Source: Nymphaea colorata
Taxonomy: Eukaryota > Streptophyta > Magnoliopsida > Nymphaeales > Nymphaeaceae
Assembly: GCF_008831285.2 (NCBI RefSeq)
Contig: NC_045144.1
Span: forward strand, 11,263,672 to 11,327,671
Reading direction: 5' to 3'
Length of the DNA stretch: 64,000 bases
The position numbers and the translations under genes are program-made. Each line of letters begins with the position of its first letter. Position 1 is the first letter of the stretch. The notes beneath the pieces were generated by a model. That model saw only the letters and a program-made list of their open reading frames with translations. It searched no databases and was not told the DNA's origin. Shown one piece after another: positions 42,565-54,370 of this stretch.

Positions 42565-43794
42565 ATGGCTGATGGTAATATGTCGGAGGGTTCCAATGAC
42601 TACAAGATGGCTGGAAATTCCTTCTCATATGCCTGCACGACTGTGATAGACTCTTCCTTCTCTGTTGGTGCTCCTACCGATGACCCAGATATGATGTGGA
42701 TGATAGATTCTGGCGCCTCCAGGCACTGTTGTAATATCAAGCTATCTCCTGTATTGGGCAGCGGTGATATTTATCTCGCACATTTAGGCACTATTACCCA
42801 CGTGCTCTATGCTCCACAGTTTCATGTTAATTTGTTATCTGTTAAGCAGCTGGCTATTGATTTAAAGTGTAGAGTCATTTTTGACCCTGGTACATGTTCT
42901 TTTCAGGATTTACTAACTGGGAAGATGATTGGTGGCAGTCATGAACGTGAGGGTCTCTATTTCTTGTCTGTCCCAGTAAATGTTGCTGCATCTTCATTTT
43001 CCTCAAAGCCTTCTCCTTTTCAGTGGCATCTCAAACTGGGTCATCCTTCAGTGTCAAAACTTCGTCGCATGCTTCCAGGTATTACTATATCAGAGTCCTT
43101 ATGTGATGCTTGCCAATTAGGCAAACATACACAAAGTAGTTTTCCTTCGAGTCAAGAACCATCTAGTCAAAGTCCATTTGATCTCCTTCATGTGGATGTG
43201 TGGGGTCCTAGTCGGGTTCCTTTTCACTCTTGTTTTCGGTATTATCTTGTTTTGGTTGATGATGTTACTCGAGTCAGTTGAGTATTCTTGTTACGGAAAA
43301 TATCCGAAGTCATATGTATTCTTCCTAAATTTGTCAAGGAAATAAAAACTCAGTTTGGTTTCATTGTCAAAAATATTCGCACTGATTACGCTCTTGAATT
43401 CAAATCTTCTGTTCTACTTCAGTTTTATGTCAATCATGGAATTCAGCCTCAATATACTTGTCCACACACATCCCAACAAAATGGTGTTGCTGAACGCAAA
43501 CATCGACAACTCCTAAATGTGGCCCGTACCCTCATGCTGCTTTCTCACATGCCTGCCTACTTTTGGGGGGATGCTATTCTTACTGCATGTTACCTCATTA
43601 ACAGATTACCCTCGTCAGCCATCCAAGAACATATTCCCATTCAACTTTTATATCCAAATCGACCACTATTTCATATACCTCCCAAAGTATTTGGATGCAC
43701 TTGCTTTGCACATATCCTAGGCCCAAACAAAAACAAACTTGCTGCCCAAGCCATCAAATGTGTATTTATTGGATACTCTGCCAATAAAAAATGA
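42565..43794 (+). pseudogene. Copia gag-start/protease fusion and integrase
   Basis: Starts MADGNMSEGSNDYKMAGNSF, then passes directly to [18 protein letters not shown]: compared with 13601-14700 about 1 kb of gag, including the zinc knuckle, is missing yet the frame is kept. A further gap of roughly 65 nt follows the protease site. Integrase continues as VDVWGPSRVP; a TGA at 43279 replaces Trp, and the second catalytic Asp block reads RTDYALEF where DNALEF is usual. NGVAERKH is intact. The next stop is after YSANKK. Confidence 0.83.
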
Positions 43795-45755
43795 TATAAG
43801 TGCTTTGATCCCCAGACCAAGAAAGAGATTATCAATGCAGATGTTACATTCTTTGAGTCTCGTCCTTATTTTTCTCCTTCGAGTCCTCTGTCTGAGATGC
43901 CTATACCTGTTCCTCTTCCCATTCCACCAGTGTCCCTTGAGTCCTTACCGCCATCTCAACCTATGTCATATGAACGTTTCTTTGATCCTCCATTGGTTTA
44001 CACTCGTCGTCTTGGTCCCTCTTCCAACCGCCTACCAGCGTCTTCTCAAGAGGTAAACTCCACTAATCAGACTGATTCAGGTTTAAATGATGAACACTAT
44101 GCAGATGATCTCTTTATTGCTATTCGTAAGGGAAAACAACAGTGCACACTACACCCGATTTCTAATTCTGTCTCTACTGACCATTTGAGTACAAGTTTGG
44201 TGCAGTTTGATCGAGCTCTGTCTAGTCACATGGTCCCTTCTTCTCACCATCAAGCTCTATTAGATTCACGGTGGCGACATGCCATGCTGGAGGAAATGGA
44301 TGCTCTTATCTCTCGAGAGACTTGGGAATTGGTGGATCCACCGAGGCACTGTGATGTGGTTGGCTCCAAGTGGGTGTTCACCATCAAGTATCATTCTGAT
44401 GGTTCAGTTGAATGATTCAAGGCACGTCTTGTCGCTAAAGGATATACACAGACTTATGGTGTCGACTTCTTTGAGACCTTTTCACCCGTGGCTCGATTGG
44501 GCTCTATTTGACTTATTATATCTCTTGTTGTCCAGCGACAATGGCCTTTATTTCAGCTGGACGTGAAAAATGTTTTTCTATATGGAGATCTTTCTGAAAT
44601 TGTCTATATGGAGCAACCACCTGGTTTTGAGAGACAGGGGGAGTGTTCCAAGGTATGCAAATTAAAGAAGGCTATTTATGGGCTTAAATAGAGTCCTTGT
44701 GCATTGTTTCATAAGCTATCTGAGGTCTTATCTAAATGTGGCTTTCGTCGGTCTCAACTTGATCACTCATTGTTTATCAAGCAAGGTACATCTGGTATAG
44801 TGACATTAATTGTTCACGTTGATGATATTGTTCTCACTGGGGAAAGTGATCAAGAGATAGCTCAGACAAAGGAGTTTCTTCAGAAACACTTTGTCACAAA
44901 AGACCTTGGACAACTCCGTTATTTTCTTGGTATTGAGGTGGCCCGTAGTAGTAAAGGACTTGTGGTATCTCAGAGAAAATATGCTTTGGATCTTCTGCAA
45001 GAAACAGGTTTATTGGGAGCTAAACCTGCAACTCTCCCCATGAACTCTCACATTTATTGAATCAGAGTTTTTTGACTCTAAATCTTACAGATCTCTAATA
45101 GGAAAACTGTTATATTTGACTGTCACTCGTCCTGACATTAGCTTCGCTGTGAATAAACTAAGTCAATTCATGGAGAAACCTAAGAAAGTTCATTGGGACG
45201 CTGCTCTAATGGTTGTCAGATACCTAAAATCAGCCCCAAGAAAGGGGTTATGGTTCAAAAAGGGAGAAGGTGTTGACATTGAAGCATATAGTGATGCTGA
45301 TTATGCAGGATCTGTAGATGACAGAAAGTATACTACAGGTTTGTGTCTTTGTGGGAGGTAATCTTATTTCTTGGAGGAGCAAGAAGCAGAATGTAGTGGC
45401 TCGATCTAGTGCTGAGTCGGAATATAGGGCTATGGCTCAAACTGCGGCTGAAATGTCATGGGTCAGATCATTACTTTTCGAGTTGGGTGTTTCAGTGAAT
45501 CTCCCAATGAAGAAGTACTGTGACAACAAGGCGGCTACCTATATTGCTAACGATCCTGATTTTCATGAAAGGACAAAACATATTGAAGTGGATTGCCACT
45601 ATGTTCGGGATTTAGTTCAAGAAGGAATTATTAGTACTATTCATGTCTCCTCTGAAGATCAGACAGCTGATATGTTCACCAAAGCTCTTCCCATAGGCGA
45701 TTTCCTGAGAGGTTGTAACAAGCTAAGCATGATTGATATCTATGCTCCAGCTTGA
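43795..45755 (+). pseudogene. Copia RT and RNase H, broken
   Basis: [30 protein letters not shown] and [14 protein letters not shown] are followed by stops at 44413 and 44508 (apparent CGA to TGA) and 44688 (apparent CAG to TAG). The RT catalytic motif is HVDD (near 44817), not YVDD. RNase H has a frameshift near 45345 but keeps [24 protein letters not shown] and YCDNKAATYIAND. It ends MIDIYAPA and TGA. Confidence 0.85.
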
Positions 45756-45762
45756 GGGAGAG

Positions 45763-45964
45763 TGTTAAAGAGTGTTTCTGCAATATTAGAAAGTCGAATA
45801 GTAGTTCTTTAAATATTTTCTTATATTTAGTAGACTGATTTTGTAATTGTTATGTTGCCAACCCTAATCTCTTTTAATATGAGATTAGGGTCACGTGAAT
45901 AAGCAACAAAGTGTTTTCCTCTCTCTCTCTCTCTCTCGTCCCCTTCTTCCTCCAATATTCAACA
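45763..45964 (+). repeat. 3' LTR of the family-C copia (202 bp)
   Basis: TGTTAAAGAG at the start and TTCAACA at the end, preceded by the purine tract gagggagag. It contains a (CT)n stretch (45920-45938), also present in the LTR at 59579-59807. Confidence 0.85.
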
Positions 45965-48340
45965 GTTCAAAAGGAATCTTCCAAAATATTATTGGGGAGA
46001 TGCGGTCATTACTAGTGCCTATTTGATTAATTGCATGCCTAGTCGGGTGCTAAATGGTCGTACACCTACTCCATGCTTCCAAGGAGTAGCCACCCTTTTC
46101 ACCTCCCTCCGCGGGTCTTTGGATGTGTATGTTTCATTCATAACCACAACCCAAACGTGAAAAAACTCGACCCCAAATCAATTAAGGGAATATTTCTTGG
46201 GTATTCTCCTACTCAAAAGAGATATAAATGTCTAGATCCCACCACTGGTCGAGTTTACATTACCAAGGATGTCACGTTCTTGGAACATGTATCTTATTTT
46301 GGTGAGAATTCTCTTCAGGGGGAGAAGTCAATGTCTAAGGAAGAGTATTCTCTAAGTCAAGAAATTCAGTTTACAGATTTTCTGGATTATAGGCGCGAAG
46401 AAAATCCATCTATCGAGGTGCTTGGAAAAGAAGAAGATCGAGGTGCTTGGAAAAGAAGAAGATGGGATGTCTATTGAGGTACATGAACAGGAAAAGGAGG
46501 GAGAGTGTCCTACGGAGACAGAAAAAGAATGCAATCGTTTGTTTGGGTAGGTGTATTCTAGGAGAAGAGTTTGTATTGACAAGGTGATTGATGGTGAGAA
46601 GTCCACTCCGAATCCCAATCCTACTTCTTCCTTGGATGACCCAAGTCATGCTCAGAAACAACCCGTTGAGAGAGAAAGTCAGACAGAAAATGAAAAGGAG
46701 GACCTTCCCATTGCCCTGAGAAAGGGTGTCAGGTCATGTACCCAACACCCTATTGGTAACTTTGTATCTTACTCTAGATTGAGCACTGACTACAAATGTT
46801 TTGTATCCTCTTTGTCTGTGGCTGTGATTCCCAGCAATGTTACAGAGGCTCAGAGTGACCCCAAGTGGACTCATGCTATGCAAGAAGAGATGGAGGCCTT
46901 AGACAGAAATCAAACATGGGAAGTGGTAGAGATTCATGAAGCAACTCATTTGGTTGGGTCAAAGTGGGTCTACACCATTAAGTACAAACCAGATGGGAAC
47001 ATTGAGAGGTACAAAGCACGTCTGGTGGCCAAGGGGTTCAGTAAAAAATATGGGATCGACTACTTAGAGACGTTTGCCCCAGTTGCGAAGATGAAGATTG
47101 TTAGAGTTATTATTTCTTTAGCGGTGCTGAAGGGTTAGGAGATATGCCAACTCGATGTTAAAAATGTCTTTCTCAATGGAGATCTCGAAGAGGAAGCGTA
47201 TATGTGTATGCCCCTCGATTTTGAGAGACCTGGAAAATGCTGTAAACTGAAGAAGGCTTTGTATGGGCTGAAACAGTCTCCCCGAGCATGGTTTGAACGT
47301 CTCAGACTTGTTATGAAGAAGCATGGCTACAAACAAGGAAATGGAGACCATACCCTGTTGTAAAGAGGATGAAGGGTAAAGTTACTCTACTGTTGGTTTA
47401 TGTTGATGATATGATTGTTACAGGTGATGATGAAAAAGAGATAGCAAGATTAAAGGGTTTACTATCTGTTGAATTTGATCTTAAGAACCTTGGCGAGCTA
47501 AAGTATTTCCTTGGTATTGAAATTGCCCGATCAGGTATGACTCTTGTGCTTAATCAAAGGAAGTATACCTTGGATCTATAGAAAGAGACAAGAAAACTGG
47601 GATGCAGACCAACTTCTACTCCTCTGGATGCTGGGCACAACCTCGGTAGCAAGGATGGAGAACTTTTGTGTGAAGAAGCTAAAGGGAGATATCAACGTCA
47701 AGTTGGTAGATTGATATACATCACTCTGACTAGACCGGATATCACCTTTGCTATAAATGTGATGAGCCAGTTTATGCATGCACCTACGGATGTGCACTTG
47801 AAGGCTATAGATAGAATCCTGTGTTACTTGAAGAAGAATCCTGCCAAGGGACTTCTATATGTGAAACAAAGGTCCATTGAAATTGAAGGGTATTCTGATG
47901 CAGACTGGGTAGGCTGTGTTGACACCAGAAGATCTACTTCAGGTTACTGTGTCTACTTGGGAGGAAATCTAGTTGTTTGGAGAAGCAAGAGACAAGATGT
48001 TTGTTCCCGCTCAAGTGCAGAGGCTGAGTATAGGGCAGTTGCTACTGGAGTATTAGAGTTGTGACTAAAGATCTTGCTGACTGATATTGGGATAGAGATT
48101 GAAGGACCTATGAGGATGTATTTGCAAGTCTGCGATTAACTTGGCTAACAATCTAGTGCTTCATGATCGAACAAAGCATGTTGAGATTGACCGTCACTTC
48201 ATCAGAGAAAGAATTGATGCCAGGGAGTTAACATTACCATACATGAAGTCTAAAGACCAAACTGCTGATATTCTAACTAAAGCTTTACGTGTAACTCCAT
48301 TTGAGAGAAATGTATCCAAGTTGGGCATGTTTGATATGTC
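45965..48340 (+). pseudogene. Copia integrase C-terminus, RT and RNase H, broken
   Basis: ORF pieces carry [52 protein letters not shown] and, after a Trp-to-stop change at 47137, [29 protein letters not shown] (near 47400) and [19 protein letters not shown] are intact. A 25-bp tandem duplication (46413-46437 and 46438-46462) shifts the linker frame. Another stop follows KYTLDL at 47579, and a small deletion affects the YCDNKS site near 48121. Confidence 0.83.
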
Positions 48341-48530
48341 TCCTGGGTTGGGCATACTTATACCATTGTAAACCCTAATCTTGTGGTTAATGAAGTTTTC
48401 TAAGAGAGAGAGAGTCTGGCAGCTAGTGGGCACCAGACCTCCTCACCCGTGGTTTTTTCCCTCTAATTGAGGGTTTTCCACGTTACATCTGTGTTCAATC
48501 TTCGTTTCTTGTGCGTCTATTATTTTTACA
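45965..48530 (+). mobile_element. Ty1/copia relic (family A): integrase end, RT, RNase H and a partly deleted 3' LTR
   Basis: Starts abruptly in integrase ([16 protein letters not shown]) at the edge of the inserted copia, and runs through RT and RNase H to GMFDM at 48337. There about 90 nt of RNase H end, purine tract and LTR start are missing. The remaining LTR (about 48340-48530) ends TTTTTACA and abuts a gypsy LTR fragment. Its gag and integrase N-terminal part are lost. Confidence 0.82.
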
Positions 48531-48816
48531 CTACGCAATTGCATTCGCATGCTAGAAATGATAACTGCTTAGGACAAATGAGGTGGGGTATCGAGTCGAG
48601 TATCTTCTCAACCGCAATTGTGCATTAGAAAGCATCCTAGAATGATAACTGCATAGGACAGCTACAAGCCAATCACGGATCGAGACAACTCTCTGTGGGT
48701 TTGGCTAAGTTTTGAAAGATGTGATTGATTAATGTGAATTTTTTGATATGTTGCATATGCATTGTCGTGGGCATGATGCAAATGAATGAACTTGAAGGGT
48801 AGTTGTACTCGTAACG
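48531..48816 (+). repeat. Gypsy LTR fragment
   Basis: Resembles 51425-51715 of the solo LTR: shared words include gcatgctagaa, gataactgcataggacagctac, gagtcgagt and gaatga.cttgaagggta. It ends where a copia gag relic begins. Confidence 0.7.
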
Positions 48817-49212
48817 GTCTTCTTCACTTCACGGTGAATGTACTTTGGAGGTGCTGGAGTAGTGCCATCGATATGTCCATAGAGTCTATGACTTTTAATG
48901 AATGGGACAATTTGACGTTTCCAAGTCAAATAGTTACTATGATTTAGTTTTTGAGAGATAAGTTGGGAGAGAAAGCTGGAAGATAAAAGGGAAGGAGCCG
49001 GCTGATCCATGACTGAAAAGAGGGGCAAGAAATACGAAGAGGGATAATAAAAAAGGGATGATTAGGGCAGCGGCAGAAATTATGGCAAATCACGCCAGAA
49101 AGGAAGATTTAGGGCAGAAACTGAATTTAGGGCTAATCATGCCAGAAAAAGGGGATTTAGGGCAGATTAGGGGAAATCACATCAGATTAAAAACACTCAC
49201 CGGAGGAAGCTG
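48817..49212 (-). mobile_element. Copia gag relic of a different family
   Basis: From ATG 49010 on the minus strand: MDQPAPSLLSSSF, LISQKLNHSNYLTWKRQIVP, FIKSHRLYGHIDGTTPAPP. This is the N-terminal gag of a plant copia type not otherwise present in the window. The upstream part (49011-49212) is probably its leader, with repeated ATTTAGGGCAG-like words on the plus strand. Neither LTR is present. Confidence 0.65.
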
Positions 49213-49539
49213 ACTGCTGAATATAGGACTATTGCTACTGGAGTGTCAGAATTACTGTAGCTGAGAGTTTTACTAACTGATATTAGGATAGAGATTGAAA
49301 GACCTATGAATATGTACTGTGATAACAAGTCCGCAATCAATCTGGTCAACAACCCTGTGTTACATGACCAAACAAAGCATGTCGAGATTGACCGTCACTT
49401 CATCTGGGAGAGAATTGATGCCCGAGAGTTGATTCTACCATATATGAAATCTAAATACCAAACTGCTAATGTTCTGACTAAACCCTTACCTGTGACTCAA
49501 TTTGAGAGAAACGTATCCAAGTTGGGCATGTTTGATATG
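49213..49539 (+). pseudogene. Copia RNase H C-terminal fragment (family A), left part of a split relic
   Basis: [53 protein letters not shown] and [16 protein letters not shown]. It is interrupted at 49540 by the minus copia; atatg (49535-49539) is the target copy. The relic continues at 57464 with the end of RNase H and its LTR. Confidence 0.8.
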
Positions 49540-49768
49540 TGTAGAAAAGTAAAAGCGTAAAGAACAACTGATGTAACGTGAAAAACCCTCAACAAGAGGG
49601 AGAAAAAACCACAGGTGAGCAGTTCGGTGCCCACTAGCAGCCAGACACTCTCTCTCTTAATTCTTCATTAACCTACAAGATTAGGGTTTACAATGGTATA
49701 AGTATGCCCAAACAAGGACATAATGGATCAGGTCCAGACCTGGACCCATACATCAAGATCCGTCAACA
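49540..49768 (-). repeat. 3' LTR of the minus copia (229 bp)
   Basis: Plus strand tgtagaaaagtaaaagcg ... ccgtcaaca, with the polypurine tract (minus TTGAGGGGGAG) beside it. The first eight bases differ from the 5' LTR only at the fourth position. Confidence 0.9.
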
Positions 49769-50138
49769 CTCCCCCTCAAGTTGGGTATACATATCAAACA
49801 TGTCCAACTTGGATACATTTCTCTCAAATGGAGTTACATGTAAAGCTTTAGTTAGAATATCAGCAGTTTGGTCTTCAGACTTCATGTACGGTAATGTTAA
49901 CTCCCTGACACCAATTCTTTCTCTGATGAAGTGACGATCAATCTCAATATACTTTGTTCGATCATGGAGTACTGGATTGTTAGCCAACTTAATGCAGACT
50001 TGTTGTCACAATACATCCTCATAGGCCCTTCAATCTCTATCCCAATATCAATTAGCAAGATTTTTAGCCACAACAACTCTGATACCCCAGTAGCAACTGC
50101 CCTATATTCAGCCTCTGCACTTGAGCGGGAGCAGACAT
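49763..50138 (-). pseudogene. Copia RNase H, C-terminal part (split by the gypsy LTR)
   Basis: [36 protein letters not shown] and [19 protein letters not shown], with the stop inside the LTR. Upstream, around 50000, a frameshift interrupts YCDNKSA. At 50139 the gypsy LTR begins; about 100 bp of RNase H are missing at this junction relative to 17993-18092. Confidence 0.85.
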
Positions 50139-52786
50139 TGTAGCGCGCGGCGTTTGGGGCATCGGGTCGGGTCCAGATCCGGACCCGAACCCAAGCTCGT
50201 GAGGAGCCCGACGCGAGGGCCCTTCTCCCTCGCGTCTCCCTTTTCTTCCTCGTCGCCTTCTTGCTTCCGTGTCGCCCGTGTGAGACCAGGAGGAGGACGA
50301 GGGAGCAGTGGCGACGCTTGAGCCGGCGGAGGAAGGAACGGCGACAGCGGCGTCGGTGTCGGCAGTTGGGTAAGCCCTCAACCTCTCCCTAACTCTTCCT
50401 TCTTCCTTCTTCTCCTCCTCCCTCTCCCACTGTCACTCGTCTCCCTCTCCCATTGTCACTCGTCTCCCTCTCCACCGAACGACTCTCCTCACTCTCCACC
50501 GTCTCTCTCTTCTCTCCCGTCCTCTCCCCTCACTGCCTTCTTTTCCCCTTTTGACCGAACCCTCTCCCCATTTTCTGCTCGTTTTCTATTTTCTCCAATC
50601 AAGCACTTTCTCTCACTGATTTTTCACTATTCCATCACTGTTGGATCCGTTTTCAGCTTGGGGATTTGTCATCCCCCTCGTAACAGCAGTTAGAGGAGGC
50701 CTTGGTAGTGGAGGCATTGGAGGATTTTAGCAGTTTGGGGACCACTTGGGCGCGTGAGGTGGCTGCCGGGAGGATTACAGCACTTTAGACCTTCAATCGG
50801 GGTGAGCAAGGCGAAATTGAACCTATTTTATGATATATTTTTCTTTGGAACGCGTATAATTATTGTTTGAGCATGCTAGAGCTTAGAATTGATTATTTGG
50901 AACACATGTTAGTGATTTCGTTTTTGGGGGAAAGCTTGCGATTATGTTGGGAAGCGAAGATTCATATATTGGATGATCATTTAAGCATGATGGATTAATT
51001 TTCGAAGCATTAGGGGAAACATGGTAGAGTTTGTGATGTTGTGGGGAAGATTTAGGACTGTTTTAGTGAGCTTGTAGCACGCGTTTTTGTGAACGGGTGC
51101 ATCTTGGAGTTAAATAGGGATAACGTACATAAGTTGGATGTATCTTTGGGGTAGACGCCTTGATTTAAGAAAAAGGGAGTTTTGAGAAAGGCGTTAGTGA
51201 TAGACGGATTGATGGCTTTGAGTTTTGGCATCTATTGGATCATGGGATCCTAGGATTCCATGCCTGGGCAAATGTGTGATTGTGTGCTCCTAGGATCATG
51301 GGATCCTAGGATTCTACTGTGACTTGATTGATTGTCTTATGAATGAGTATATGTATGTTTGTTCATGCTTTGATATACGATATGAATTGTTTTGAAAGAT
51401 TATTAGTAGTTGATTTGAAAAGGTTACGCATTTGCATGTGCATGCTAGAATTGATATCTGTTTAGGACAGATGAGGCGAGGTATCGAGTCGAGTGTCTCC
51501 TCGACCCCAATTATGCATTAGAAAGTATTATAGAATGATAACTGCATAGGACAGCTACGGGTCAATCGCAGATCGAGACTACTCTCTGTGGTTTGACTAA
51601 GTTTTTCAAAGATATGATTGATGTGATAATTGATACGAATGTTGTGTTTTGTTGCATATTCATTACTGTGGGCAATAATGCAAATGAATGGATTGAAGGG
51701 TAATTGTACCCATATTGTTTGACGGTTAGCTATGACTGTTAGTGTTATGTGTAGACCTCGTGTGGAGGCAACTGGAGGTGTGAATGCACTCGTGGAGTGT
51801 ACCAACCTCATGAGCTAGCCAGTCAGTTTGTGAATGCATTATTCTAATGATAATAATGAATGATTAAGAGATGAGAGGCCAGTGGGATGTGGCTGTGTGT
51901 TTAGGAGACATCCCGTTCTCGCCACTGGTCTCGCCTGTCGGAGCGCAGGCGGTGCAAGGCCCCAGGGTACTGTTGTGTGTTGTGCTTGGAGCGTTGGGCT
52001 CCCGCATTCCCAACCTGGGTGTCCTAGGGAAGGCTGAGTATCTCTCCTTGGACTTCACACATCCATGGATGAGTGCTCTACCGCTGCAACAGATGAAATG
52101 GATCCATACTGTTATGGGCCACCACAGGGGTTGTCTCTCGGCTGTAGGCCGCCCATGGTGTGCACGTGCCTGTGTTGCACCCACAGGAACTGTTAATTCA
52201 CTAAAGTTAATGAAAATGTAATGTAGATGATTGTATATGTGACTGATGTGCATGTGATGGATATGAAAGCATGTGATTGAATTGTCTACTGTGGCCATTG
52301 AATGGCTTGTACGTGTCGTGCTCTGATACGACATAATGATGAATGATTTTGAAAATTGTTTTCTGATTTGAGCCCTATTTAAGAGGGTTTTGTATTTTCC
52401 TGGCCTGTTGCCATACTGCGAAGGTTGAGCCTTCAGTTGTTTCTTTTTCAGGTTTTGGCGGACCCGGGGCAGCAGGTTGAGCAGATGGCTTCACTCACGT
52501 CCTACCGGGGAGGTTTTGGGTTTTGTTTTCTTGTTTAGTGCCGGCGCGTCTTGGTTCATTTGTATTGATGTCTTGTTTTTGTTAGACATCAATCATATGG
52601 TTGGAGCATTTTTGTTATACATAGATGTGATTTTGTATTATTTGAAATGATCATATAAATGAAAGTTCGCCCTATTGTTTTGAATTGCTTGGCTCATCGT
52701 CTTTTGAACTGTTGCGTAGTCGCACCTCGATGCTTTATGTTTAGAAAAAAAAAATGTGTTTGAGTGTCAAAGGTCGGGGTGTGACA
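50139..52786 (+). repeat. Gypsy solo LTR (about 2648 bp)
   Basis: Begins TGTAGCGCGCGG and ends GGGGTGTGACA, like the LTR at 2888-5835 in the opposite orientation, including the matching internal block near 51860-52200 versus 3500-3850. No internal gypsy sequence is attached. The flanking five bases (gacat and agaat) do not form a target duplication, and host copia sequence is missing at the site. ORFs inside have no coding support. A 20-mer ending cctaggattc occurs twice (about 51238 and 51296). Confidence 0.88.
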
Positions 52787-54370
52787 AGAATACCCTTCAA
52801 TTTCTATAGACCTCTGTTTCACATATAGAAGTCCCTTGCCAGGATTCTTCTTCAAGTAGCACATGATTCTATCTACAGCTTTCAAGTGCACATCCGTAGG
52901 TGCATGCATAAACTGACTCATCACATTTACAGCAAAGGTGATATCTGGTCTAGTTAGAGTGAGGTATATCAATTTACCAACTAGCCGTTGATATCTCCCT
53001 TTAGCTTCTTCACACAAAAGTTCTCCATCCTTGCTACCGAGTTTGTGCCCAGCATCCAGAGGAGTAGACGCTGGTTTGCATCCCAGTTTTCCTGTCTCCT
53101 TCAGTAAATCCAAGGTATACTTCCTTTGATTAAGCACAAGAGTTGTACCTGATCTGGCAATTTCAATACCAAGAAAATACTTAAGTTTGCCAAGATCCTT
53201 GAGATCAAATTCAGCCGATAGTAAACCCTTTAATCTTGCTATCTCTTTTTCATCATCACCTGTAACAATCATATCATCAACATAAACCAGCAGTAGAGTA
53301 ACTTTACCCTCTATCCTCTTCACAAAGAGAGTATGATCTCCATTTCCTTGTTTGTAACCATGCTTCTTCATAACAAGTCTGAGACGTTCAAACCATGCTC
53401 GAGGAGACTGTTTGAGCCCATACAAAGCCTTCTTCAGTTTACAGCATTTTCTAGGTTTCTCAAAACCCCGGGGCATACACATATATACTTCCTCTTCGAG
53501 ATCTCCGTTGAGAAAGACATTTTTAACATCGAGTTGGCACATCTCCCAACCCTTCAGTACCGCCAAAGAAATAATAACTCTAACAGTCTTCATCTTCGCA
53601 ACTGGGGCAAACGTCTTTAAGTAGTCGATCCCATATTTCTGACTGAACCCCTTGGCCACCAAACGTGCTTTGAACCTCTCAATGTTCCCATCTGGTTTGT
53701 ACTTAATGGTGTAGACCCACTTTGACCCCACCAAATGAGCCGCTTCAGGAATCTCTACCACCTCCCATATCTGATTTCTGTCTAAGGCCTCCATCTCTTC
53801 TTGCATAGCATGAGTCCACTTGGAGTCACTCTGAGCCTCTGTAACACTCCTGGGAATCACAGCCACAGACAAGGATGATACAAAACATTTGTAGTCAGTG
53901 CTCAATGTAGAATAAGATACAAAGTTACCAATAGGGTGTTGGGTACATGACCTGACACCCTTTCTCAGGGCAATGGGAAGATCCCCCTTTTCATTTTTTG
54001 TCTGACTTCCTCTCTCAACAGGTTGCTTCTGAGCACGACTTGGGTCATCCAAGGAAGAAGTAGGATTGGGATTCAGAGTGGGCTTCTCACTATCAATCAC
54101 CTTGTCAGTACAAACTCTCCTCCTAGAATACACCCGCCTGAACAGACGATTGCATTCTTTCTCTGTCTCCATAGGACACTCTCTTCTCCCCCTGTTCATG
54201 TACCTCAATAGACATCCCATCTCCTTCTTTTCCAAGCACATCGACGGATGGATTCTCTTCGTGCCTGTAATCCAGAAAATCTGTAAACTGAATGTCCTGA
54301 CTTGGAGAATACTCTTCCTTAGACCTTGACTTCTCTCCCTGAAGAGAATTCTCACCAAAATAAGAGACAT
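52787..54370 (-). pseudogene. Copia RT and N-terminal RNase H (long open frame)
   Basis: About 500 codons are open: linker, [93 protein letters not shown] and [20 protein letters not shown], ending in IEIEGYS where the gypsy LTR cuts in at 52786. RT looks intact at the catalytic motif. The residues after GYS are read from the LTR and are not part of the protein. Confidence 0.88.

Larger units (their letters stand above)
42132..45964 (+). mobile_element. Ty1/copia relic (family C) with 3' LTR, gag mostly deleted
   Basis: Leader-like sequence (42132-42564), then a gag start fused to protease, integrase, RT, RNase H, and a 3' LTR at 45763-45964 (TGTTAAAGAG...TTCAACA). No 5' LTR is present; the left edge abuts the minus relic at 42131. 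The right edge abuts integrase sequence of another copia at 45965, so this copy was inserted into that one. Confidence 0.85.

Noticed and set aside
51238-51316. Repeated 20-mer with a roughly 38-bp spacer, looking like a CRISPR unit
   Set aside because: Only two copies, palindromic (ggatcc core), within a plant retrotransposon LTR.
51518-52334. ORFs of up to 156 codons on both strands, also present at 3490-4180
   Set aside because: They are conserved only because both regions are the same LTR; codon-level conservation is not apparent and no domain is recognisable.
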